Below are positions 6,908 to 12,318 of a stretch of DNA of 12,318 nt, one piece after another (the first letter of the stretch is position 1; each line of letters opens with the position of its first letter). The translations under genes were made by a program, and so were the position numbers. Below the pieces are notes generated by a model. The model was not told the origin of the DNA, ran no database searches, and worked only from the letters and a program-made list of their open reading frames with translations. The stretch comes from Chloroflexota bacterium (GTDB lineage Bacteria; Chloroflexota; Dehalococcoidia; Lucifugimonadales; JADFKI01), in the NCBI GenBank assembly GCA_022565015.1, contig JADFKI010000084.1, positions 1 to 12,318 on the forward strand, given 5' to 3'.

Positions 6908-7873
6908 TCAATTTATTCGCACCCGCGGATCGGCGTAGCCGTACAGTATATCGACCATCATGGCAGTGAATATGTAGGCCACGCCGGAGACCATAATGGC
7001 GCCCTCCACCTGCGGGAAGTTGTTGGAGAGAATACCCTCCAGCAGCATCAGGCCTACACCCGGCCAGGCGAAGATAAACTCCACGATTACGGAACCGTTG
7101 AGCAATCCGGCCAGCGCGATGCCGCCGAAGGTGAGGATAGGAATAAGTGCGTTGCGGGTTGCGTGCTTCCAGATCACTACACGGTCGTGCAGGCCCTTCA
7201 CCTGAGCGAACTTCACGTAGTCGGTGTCCAGGACCTCCAGCATGGCGGAGCGGCCCAGGCGCATCAGGGCGGCGATGATGGCCAGCGCCAGCACGAAGGA
7301 CGGAAGCAGCAGATGTAGAATCATGTCGGGCATCTGAGAAAAGGTGGGGAACCAACCTTCTATGTCGCCGCGGCCAAACACGGGCAGCCATCCCAGTCGG
7401 CCCCCCAACAGAATAATCAGCATGATGGCTATCCAAAACTGTGGGGCCGACATGCCAAATATGGCCACTCCTTTGGTGATCTTATCAAATATGCTGTCTC
7501 GCTTTACTGCCGATAATATTCCCAAGGGCACGCCTATAACAACTGCCATAACCATGCCGAATAACGCCAGATGGACAGTCGCGGGCAACCTCTCCAGGAG
7601 AATCTCTTTCACTGGCCGTCTGGTGGTGAAAGAGTCTCCGAAATCTAAATATATTGCCTTTCTTGCGAAGTTCCAGTACTGAACAATGAAGGGGTCGTTG
7701 AGGCCCATAGCTTCACGTTGGGCCTGGTACACCTTCTCATCGGCCGCTTCGGTAATAGGCAACAGAAAGCGAGCGGGGTCGCCGGTAAGCTGTACGCTGC
7801 CGAAAATGACGAAGCTCAAGACAATAAGCGTGACGAAGCCTTCGCCGATTCTTCTGAGAATGTATCCCTGCAT
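6908..7873 (-). CDS. dppB: peptide-type ABC transporter permease, DppB/OppB subunit
   Basis: The 321-residue inner-membrane permease pairs with the C subunit. It has the family N-terminus YILRRIGEGFVTLIVLS with the first helix at about 10-29, a periplasmic loop with GDP (31-33) and the GLNDPFIVQYW segment (57-67). Helices follow at about 99-121, 134-157, 187-205, 245-268 and 291-312. The EAA loop for ATPase docking is at about 215-243 (DYVKFAQVKGLHDRVV), and the protein ends with ADPRVRIN. The start ATG 7873 has only a weak ribosome site. It lies 89 bases after the binding-protein gene, a gap holding a strong hairpin, and 18 bases before permease C. Its length and architecture are normal. Confidence 0.93.
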   Translation of the reverse strand: MQGYILRRIGEGFVTLIVLSFVIFGSVQLTGDPARFLLPITEAADEKVYQAQREAMGLNDPFIVQYWNFARKAIYLDFGDSFTTRRPVKEILLERLPATVHLALFGMVMAVVIGVPLGILSAVKRDSIFDKITKGVAIFGMSAPQFWIAIMLIILLGGRLGWLPVFGRGDIEGWFPTFSQMPDMILHLLLPSFVLALAIIAALMRLGRSAMLEVLDTDYVKFAQVKGLHDRVVIWKHATRNALIPILTFGGIALAGLLNGSVIVEFIFAWPGVGLMLLEGILSNNFPQVEGAIMVSGVAYIFTAMMVDILYGYADPRVRIN

Positions 7874-7895
7874 TGTCCATCCACTCTAAGTAAAT

Positions 7896-7923
7896 GGGGG
7901 AGAGGAGTCAAACCCTCTCCCCC
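7896..7923 (-). promoter_or_regulatory. intercistronic hairpin between binding-protein and permease genes
   Basis: A perfect 10-bp stem, GGGGGAGAGG (7896-7905) against CCTCTCCCCC (7914-7923), closes an 8-base loop. On the operon's minus strand it is followed by ATTTA rather than a U run. It is more likely a transcript-stabilising or partial-termination element than a full terminator, which would allow the binding protein to exceed the membrane subunits. Confidence 0.65.
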
Positions 7924-7962
7924 TTTGCTATCGGGTCACGCCCTTGGTGGCCGCCGAAGACT

Positions 7963-9744
7963 CTAGTTGGCCGGTTCGGCCGTCCAGATGGCTGTCACGT
8001 AAGGCACCAAAGTCCACGGCTTGTAGGAGCCGGGCTTGATATCGGAGCCTACGCCCCACGGCAGGTTGGTGTAGAAGGCGCTCCACTGCTGCGCGTCATC
8101 CTTCAGTATCTTATACACCTCTTGGAAGGATGCGTTACGCGTCGGCCCGAGATCATTCAATGCCTTACGAACGGGTATGGTCGTGTTGGTCATCCACGGC
8201 TCCAACTCCGGGTCCTTGACGGATCTCCAGGCGATGTCCGGGTTGTTGTAGCCGCCCGTGGTTATGCTGGTGCCGTCGAAGCGTGCTTCGTTGGTTCTCA
8301 CCAGGACGCTCGCGGGCAACTGCCTGTTGTTCCACTTCTGTCGAACAGCGCTGGCGTCACCGACGATGACCTCGACGTCGAAGCCTAGATTTTGGTTCCA
8401 GGCGTCCGCCATTAGCTGCGAAAGCTCGGGAAGCAGCGGCGTGTCGCCGGCATCCCAGGTGTGGATCTGGAATTTGACCTGCTTTCCGTTCGCCATCTTG
8501 CCGTCAACGATGCCGGCCTTGGCCAACAGAGCCTTGGCGCCTGCGACGTCAAAGGGAAGCGGGTCCAGAGCCGGGCTGTAACCCATGGCGTTGGGCGTCA
8601 CGTAGGACCAGCCCTTGACCGTAGCGCCACGTCCGTATAGCTCTTTGACGATGGTCCTCTTGTCGACTGCCATCTCGACGGCCCGGCGTACGCCGGCGTC
8701 GTAGCACCACATGCTGCTCTCCCAGCAGTCAACCATGAGAATCCAGTTGTAAGCAGACTCATCCTGCCAGACGATTTCGCCGCCGGCGCTCTCGATGCCC
8801 TCGGTCATGAGAACGCTCGCCTCGATCAGGCTGGCCGTTCCGGATCGAAGGGCCGCCACACGGGTGGCGTCCTCAGGAACCACTTCCATGGTCAGGAACT
8901 CGAAATTCACCCTGCGGTCCTCGGCAAATCCATTGCCGGGGTGCCACCAGTAATCGGTGAAGCGCTCGAACGAATACTTCTGCTCAAGTACCCAGTCCGT
9001 GATCATCATGGGGCCCGCGCCAATGGGCGCTCGCTCGTATCCCTCGTATCCGGTGTCGCCGGACCGTACCTGCGACAGCGTGTACGCCTTGGGCTGAACA
9101 AGACCCTGCGGCCCCTGGGCGTTCTCGGAAAGCCAGAAGGGCAGGTCAGGCCTGGGGTCCTTGCCGCTGGTCGTGAACTGGTCCGAGCCAGGGCCAAGTT
9201 CAACACTGTTGAACTTCTTGGCTTCCGCCGAGTTGCGAGGCTCGTAGAAGGTCGATGCCTCAAGCTCTAGGGCCAGGTTGCCTATCATCTTGTCGACGCT
9301 CCACTGCACGTCATCGACCGTCAGCTTGTCGCCGTTATGGAAGCTGACAAAATCGTCCTGGACGGTGAAGGTCCAGCTCTTGCCGTCAGGAGACATCTCC
9401 CAGGCCTTGACGGTGCCGGGGATGATGCTGCTGCCGCCCTCGCCACCCACCAGGGGCGCATTGAGAATGCGGAGGAACTTCAGGTCCTCGCCATCGGACA
9501 GCCATGTGTCGAATCGTCCGTTGCCAAGGTTGGTTATCAGAATGGTAAGTGTTTGGCCTGCCCCCATCACTTGCTCGGTTGGCGCAGCAGGCACGGGTGC
9601 GGCAGGTGCGGGTGCGGCCGGCGCGGGTGCAGCGGGGGCCGCTGGTTCGCTACTGCTACAGGCGACGGCTACTATCGCCAACGAGGTAGCGCCAACGAAC
9701 AGCGCCAACATCCCCCTTCGCCTAAACATTCTCCACAACTTCAT
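7963..9744 (-). CDS. extracellular solute-binding lipoprotein of a peptide-type ABC transporter (SBP_bac_5 family)
   Basis: This protein captures the solute outside the membrane and hands it to the permease. Of its 593 residues, 1-28 are a lipoprotein signal (basic MKLWRMFRRR, hydrophobic core, lipobox ending VAC) with Cys29 as the lipidated residue. A flexible Ala/Pro linker (34-55) tethers the domain. The family 5 hallmark, SPDGKSWTFTV then FHNGDKLTVDDVQWSVDKM, is at 118-153. The length fits DppA/OppA relatives. The start ATG 9744 is set by AGGAGG (9757-9752) with a 7-base spacing; upstream in-frame codons lack a site. It is the first gene of the operon, behind a near-consensus promoter and a leader of about 139 bases. 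The family covers peptides, nickel, opines and sugars, and nothing here fixes the ligand. Confidence 0.9.
   Translation of the reverse strand: MKLWRMFRRRGMLALFVGATSLAIVAVACSSSEPAAPAAPAPAAPAPAAPVPAAPTEQVMGAGQTLTILITNLGNGRFDTWLSDGEDLKFLRILNAPLVGGEGGSSIIPGTVKAWEMSPDGKSWTFTVQDDFVSFHNGDKLTVDDVQWSVDKMIGNLALELEASTFYEPRNSAEAKKFNSVELGPGSDQFTTSGKDPRPDLPFWLSENAQGPQGLVQPKAYTLSQVRSGDTGYEGYERAPIGAGPMMITDWVLEQKYSFERFTDYWWHPGNGFAEDRRVNFEFLTMEVVPEDATRVAALRSGTASLIEASVLMTEGIESAGGEIVWQDESAYNWILMVDCWESSMWCYDAGVRRAVEMAVDKRTIVKELYGRGATVKGWSYVTPNAMGYSPALDPLPFDVAGAKALLAKAGIVDGKMANGKQVKFQIHTWDAGDTPLLPELSQLMADAWNQNLGFDVEVIVGDASAVRQKWNNRQLPASVLVRTNEARFDGTSITTGGYNNPDIAWRSVKDPELEPWMTNTTIPVRKALNDLGPTRNASFQEVYKILKDDAQQWSAFYTNLPWGVGSDIKPGSYKPWTLVPYVTAIWTAEPAN
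9580..9645 (-). repeat. Ala/Pro-coding tandem repeat in the lipoprotein linker
   Basis: Degenerate tandem units of about 15 bases encode repeats of the type PAPAA and AAPVP (residues 34-55), directly after the lipidated Cys. This is a low-complexity spacer holding the binding domain off the membrane, and repeat number is likely to vary between strains. Confidence 0.7.
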
Positions 9745-9821
9745 TTGCTTTCCTCCTAAAGTGCTGGAGTCCATCTCTCCCAAAATCGACGCCTAGTCCC
9801 GAATTTTGAAAAACCCGGTTG

Positions 9822-9841
9822 TGCGTCCAAAAGCGGACGCA
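9822..9841. repeat. 7-bp inverted repeat in the transporter operon leader
   Basis: TGCGTCC (9822-9828) and GGACGCA (9835-9841) are exact reverse complements around 6 bases. The element lies downstream of the predicted transcription start of the operon, so it is either an mRNA hairpin or an operator. Confidence 0.5.
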
Positions 9842-9857
9842 ATGTAAGCGCGAAAAT

Positions 9858-9876
9858 ATCGCTAAGATACAGCGAT
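9858..9876. promoter_or_regulatory. palindrome near the operon transcription start, operator candidate
   Basis: ATCGCT (9858-9863) and AGCGAT (9871-9876) form a 19-bp dyad with a 7-base centre, just downstream of the predicted start (near 9883) of the operon. Size and position suit a dimeric repressor site. Confidence 0.4.
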
Positions 9877-9889
9877 TATTTGGGTTGGA

Positions 9890-9918
9890 AATATACATTA
9901 TCGGGTGTCTTCTGTCAA
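9890..9918 (-). promoter_or_regulatory. sigma-70-type promoter of the transporter operon
   Basis: On the minus strand TTGACA (9918-9913), a 17-base spacer and TATATT (9895-9890) form a near-consensus promoter. The transcript would begin near 9883, giving a leader of about 139 bases before the lipoprotein ATG. Confidence 0.75.
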
Positions 9919-9943
9919 GTGAACGTACCTGAAGATATAGCCG

Positions 9944-9972
9944 TTGACGGGCTTTCAGCATTCATGTATTTT
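9944..9972 (+). promoter_or_regulatory. sigma-70-type promoter of the MTAP-like gene
   Basis: TTGACG (9944-9949), a 17-base spacer and TATTTT (9967-9972) match the consensus reasonably well. Transcription would begin near 9979, immediately before the leader stem at 9982. It points away from the operon promoter; the two -35 boxes are 25 bases apart. Confidence 0.55.
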
Positions 9973-9981
9973 TGATTCCTG

Positions 9982-10053
9982 AATTGCTATTCTGAGATTG
10001 CTTCAGGTCGCCTGTCAAGCAATTGAAATGGAAAATCCTACTGCCCATGGCAG
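9982..10053 (+). promoter_or_regulatory. structured 5' leader of the MTAP-like gene
   Basis: AATTGCT (9982-9988) pairs exactly with AGCAATT (10018-10024), with a small inner CTGA/TCAG helix (9992-10006). A second palindrome, CTGCC-CAT-GGCAG (10041-10053), lies between it and the ribosome site. The first stem would start almost at the mRNA 5' end. Confidence 0.4.
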
Positions 10054-10087
10054 GAACTAAATCCAGTGTGGCGATTGGAGGAGAAAA

Positions 10088-10867
10088 ATGATCGGAATAC
10101 TAGGGGCTTCCAAATACGAGGGTATCTTGGACTCGCTGAATGAGCGAACCGTAGTCACCACGAGATACGGAGAGGTGTCCGTAGCACTGGGAGAGGTCAG
10201 CGGTCAGGCCGCAGCGTACGTGAGAAGGTTTGGATGGGAAGACAATATCGCATCCAACGTCGCCAATCACGCCGCGCATGCCCTGGCATTCAAGGCCCTC
10301 GGCGTGACACGCGCCATTACCCTGAACGGATTCGGGGCCGTGAACCCAAATTTGCAGGTAGGCGACCTGGTCGTATACCACGATTACATCGGGATGTGCG
10401 AGAGGGAGCCGACCACGATTTTCGCCGGCGAGCCCCTCTGGCCAAGGGCAAACATGATCGACCCTTTCTGTCCCGAGATTCGCCAGGCGCTGGTGTCGGC
10501 AGCTAAAGGTGGTCACAGGCCCGTTCACAGCCAGGCAGTCAACATCTGCGTACAGGGTCCTCACAACGAGACTCCGGCGGAAATCGAGGCCTTTCGACGT
10601 TGGGGAGCAGATATCGTCTGTACTACCATCTACCCTGAGGTCGTCTACTATCGCGAGCTCGAGATCTGCTTTGCAGGACTCTGCTGGATTTCGGATATGG
10701 CGGGGGTGGAGGACTCAAAGGACTGGAAGATGATCACATTGGAGGAGCTGCAAACAATCGTGTCCGGTGCGGTCGGCTCCATTGCCGAACACTCCGCATG
10801 CAGATGTAACCGGACATGGGACGGCATCGAAAATACGCTTCCCGACTGGTACCTGAAAATGCGTTAA
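10088..10867 (+). CDS. MTAP/purine nucleoside phosphorylase family protein with altered signatures
   Basis: The 259-residue cytoplasmic protein matches the MTAP/PNP fold, whose members split nucleosides with phosphate. Family marks are MIGILGAS at the N-terminus (in place of the usual GGSG), TTRYGEVS (24-31), NICVQGPHNET (152-162, replacing EGPRFET), RRWGADIV (170-177), the PEVV segment (183-186) and SDMA (202-205) in place of the TDYD that reads the base in MTAP. The RHG phosphate segment is also changed, to RFG (47-49). So the fold is clear but the substrate may not be methylthioadenosine, and activity could even be lost. The start ATG 10088 is certain, with GGAGGAG at 10077-10083. The gene is divergent from the transporter operon and shares its control region, so a role in using an imported compound is possible (inference). 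Confidence 0.78.
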   Translation: MIGILGASKYEGILDSLNERTVVTTRYGEVSVALGEVSGQAAAYVRRFGWEDNIASNVANHAAHALAFKALGVTRAITLNGFGAVNPNLQVGDLVVYHDYIGMCEREPTTIFAGEPLWPRANMIDPFCPEIRQALVSAAKGGHRPVHSQAVNICVQGPHNETPAEIEAFRRWGADIVCTTIYPEVVYYRELEICFAGLCWISDMAGVEDSKDWKMITLEELQTIVSGAVGSIAEHSACRCNRTWDGIENTLPDWYLKMR

Positions 10868-11074
10868 TAGACTGCCGCATCAAAAAGGCCGCCGGTATAT
10901 GCCGTGGCAAGACTGCGTCATGACGGCCCCACAGACCTGGCTTGCAGAGCCAAAACCCCGGCAACGTCCCTCTGCGTTCCAGAATGAGGAGGCTCTGGTC
11001 AAATAAGTTGATCAATATTAAAATGTGGTGAATGAACTGAACTATTAGTGATTCACTCAACCTAGGAGCCTATT
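10868..11074 (+). other. intergenic region with competing RNA stems before the DUF1501 gene
   Basis: No gene is present. CTGG (10937-10940) and GCAGAG (10944-10949) can pair with CCAG (10979-10982) and CTCTGC (10970-10975), closing a 20-base loop. Alternatively CAGAGCC (10945-10951) pairs with GGCTCTG (10991-10997); the two folds exclude each other. An AT-rich tract (10999-11060) with a 6-bp inverted repeat (GTGAAT 11028, ATTCAC 11051) may contain the DUF1501 promoter, but no clear -35/-10 pair was found. Confidence 0.4.
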
Positions 11075-12202
11075 ATGACAACTGAGACTAGAGACCCTAT
11101 CCTCGTTGTTATTCAGCTTACCGGCGGCAACGACTACGTGAACACAATTGTTCCCTACGCCAACTCTGCGTATTACGACAACCGTGCCAACCTGAGCGTA
11201 CCCGCGGAACAGGTGCTGCCGATCAACGATGAATTCGGCTTCAACCCTGCGCTGGCGCCGCTGAAAGAGATGTACGACCAGGGCAAGGTCGCCGTAATTA
11301 ACGGAATCGGCTACCCCAATCCGAATCGCTCTCATTTTCGCTCCATGGACATATGGCACACGTGCGAGCCGGATAAGATCGGCGACCAGGGCTGGCTGGG
11401 CAGGGTTATTCGCGATATTGACCCGAATCACGAGAATGTACTTACCGGCGTAAATTTCGGTCGCGGCCTTCCTCGTGCGATGGCATTGACCGGCGTACCC
11501 GTGGCCTCCGTGGCGATGCTGGAGTCTTACGGAATCCTGACGGGAATTCAGGGCGAGCCGGACCGCTCAGAGGCGCTGGACCTGTTCACCAAAATGTATG
11601 GCCCCATGATCGGCACCGGACCCGTCATGGACTACATAGGGCAGACCGGCCTCGATGCACTCAAAGGTGCGGACATCTTGAAGACGGCGCCCGCGAAGTA
11701 CGTGTCCGACGTCGAGTACGCCGATTCGTCGATAGGTCGAAATCTGCAGGGGATAGCCAAGGTGTTGGTAGCGGGGCTGGGCACTAAGGTCTTTTACACG
11801 ATGCACGGCGGTTACGATACCCACGCCAACCAGGCGGCATTCCATCCCCACCTTTTGAATGAGCTGTCACAGGCGATTTCCGATTTCTACGATGACCTTC
11901 GTGAACATGAGGTGGCCGATAACGTCTTGATATTCGCATTCACGGAGTTCGGGCGACGGGTGAAAGACAACGGCTCCGGGACCGATCACGGTGCGGGCGG
12001 CGTGGCCTTCGCCATCGGGGACGGAGTAAAAGGCGGCACGTACAGCGAGTTTCCGTCCCTGAGGGCAGCCGATCTCATCGAGGGCGACCTCCAGTTCAAC
12101 ATCGATTTCCGCGGTGTCTACGGCTCCATCGTGGAACACTGGTTGGGGCTGGACCCCGTGCCTGTCGTAGGGGGCCAGTTCGAGCAGTTGGCGTTCGTTT
12201 AG
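11075..12202 (+). CDS. DUF1501 family protein without a visible export signal
   Basis: The 375-residue protein belongs to DUF1501, related to the alkaline phosphatase/sulfatase superfamily. Signatures in order are QLTGGNDYVNTIVPY (14-28), GYPNPNRSHFRSMDIW (79-94), MHGGYDTHANQ (243-253), FTEFGRRVKDNGSGTDHG (289-306) and KGGTYSEFPSLR (319-330). The Asp, Ser, His and Glu residues in these segments could bind metal and carry out hydrolysis, but no substrate is known for the family. Many members begin with a Tat signal (RRxFL); this one starts directly with MTTETRDPILVVIQL and has none. Start ATG 11075 is supported by AGGAG at 11064-11068, 6 bases away. The next gene, DUF1800, is its usual neighbour and follows after 54 bases, so they likely form an operon and act together. 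Confidence 0.9.
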   Translation: MTTETRDPILVVIQLTGGNDYVNTIVPYANSAYYDNRANLSVPAEQVLPINDEFGFNPALAPLKEMYDQGKVAVINGIGYPNPNRSHFRSMDIWHTCEPDKIGDQGWLGRVIRDIDPNHENVLTGVNFGRGLPRAMALTGVPVASVAMLESYGILTGIQGEPDRSEALDLFTKMYGPMIGTGPVMDYIGQTGLDALKGADILKTAPAKYVSDVEYADSSIGRNLQGIAKVLVAGLGTKVFYTMHGGYDTHANQAAFHPHLLNELSQAISDFYDDLREHEVADNVLIFAFTEFGRRVKDNGSGTDHGAGGVAFAIGDGVKGGTYSEFPSLRAADLIEGDLQFNIDFRGVYGSIVEHWLGLDPVPVVGGQFEQLAFV

Positions 12203-12256
12203 AAGACGCGGACGCTTATTGCTTATCAGGCCATATGAGAATTTGAGGCGTTAGCC

Positions 12257-12318
12257 ATGACCACAACCAAGACGGACAAGGCCCTTATCGCTCACCTCCT
12301 GCGTCGTGCCGGCTTTGG
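12257..12318 (+). CDS. DUF1800 family protein, N-terminal fragment cut by the window edge
   Basis: Only 20 codons and two further bases are visible. They encode MTTTKTDKALIAHLLRRAGF, and the HLLRRAGF motif is the classic N-terminal signature of DUF1800 proteins, large proteins of unknown biochemical role that are widely encoded beside DUF1501. GAGG (12245-12248) lies 8 bases before the ATG. As with the DUF1501 partner, no signal peptide is visible at this start. The call depends on the short motif plus the conserved gene pairing. Confidence 0.8.
   Translation, partial: MTTTKTDKALIAHLLRRAGF

Noticed and set aside
6876..7436. Minus-strand frame overlapping permease B in another register
   Set aside because: Arg/His-rich shadow translation of a clear DppB gene.
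9580..9645. GC-rich tandem repeat as a CRISPR-like or regulatory array
   Set aside because: It is in frame and encodes the Ala/Pro linker of a lipoprotein; units are short and degenerate with no spacers.
10950..10982. Resemblance to a SAM-I riboswitch core (ACCCCGGCAAC)
   Set aside because: Only a short stretch matches; the GGTGC-AATTCC part and the four-way junction stems are absent.

Overview
The window looks like part of a chromosome from an uncultivated bacterium of the Chloroflexota, most likely the SAR202/Dehalococcoidia type. This is an inference from gene content: a DUF1501-DUF1800 pair, a LigB-type ring-cleavage dioxygenase homologue, an Ala/Pro-linker lipoprotein feeding a peptide-type ABC transporter, and small NIPSNAP and SnoaL-like proteins. 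There are no rRNA or tRNA genes, no CRISPR array, no transposase and no other sign of a mobile element.

Layout, left to right. At 2-529 (+) is the 3' end of a secreted protein of unknown function. It is followed by a very hairpin-rich spacer that ends in a textbook intrinsic terminator (674-714). An extended -10 promoter (757-765) then drives a LigB-like extradiol dioxygenase homologue (840-1832, +). Two small minus-strand genes follow, SnoaL-like (2915-2529) then NIPSNAP-like (2465-2148), and probably form one unit. A 497-base gene-free stretch leads to a two-helix membrane protein of unknown function (3413-3739, +).

The centre (9744-4002, minus) is a complete dipeptide/oligopeptide-type ABC importer operon in the order binding lipoprotein, permease B, permease C, ATPase D, ATPase F. 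Its promoter is near consensus (TTGACA, 17 bp, TATATT at 9918-9890). A 10-bp-stem hairpin lies between the binding-protein gene and the first permease gene, where it could give the binding protein a higher transcript level than the membrane parts. The permease C and ATPase D genes use TTG starts, and the ATPase F gene begins inside the end of ATPase D.

Divergent from the operon, with its own promoter, is a phosphorylase-fold protein of the MTAP/purine nucleoside phosphorylase family (10088-10867, +) whose active-site signatures are altered. It may act on something the transporter imports, but that is inference. Last come a DUF1501 protein without a Tat signal (11075-12202, +) and the first 20 codons of a DUF1800 protein (12257-, +, cut by the window edge).

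No single obviously new system stands out. The best leads are the dioxygenase homologue with a metal-ligand His replaced by Gln, the altered MTAP-like enzyme sharing a control region with the transporter, and three structured non-coding stretches (about 560-714, 9822-10053 and 10937-10998).
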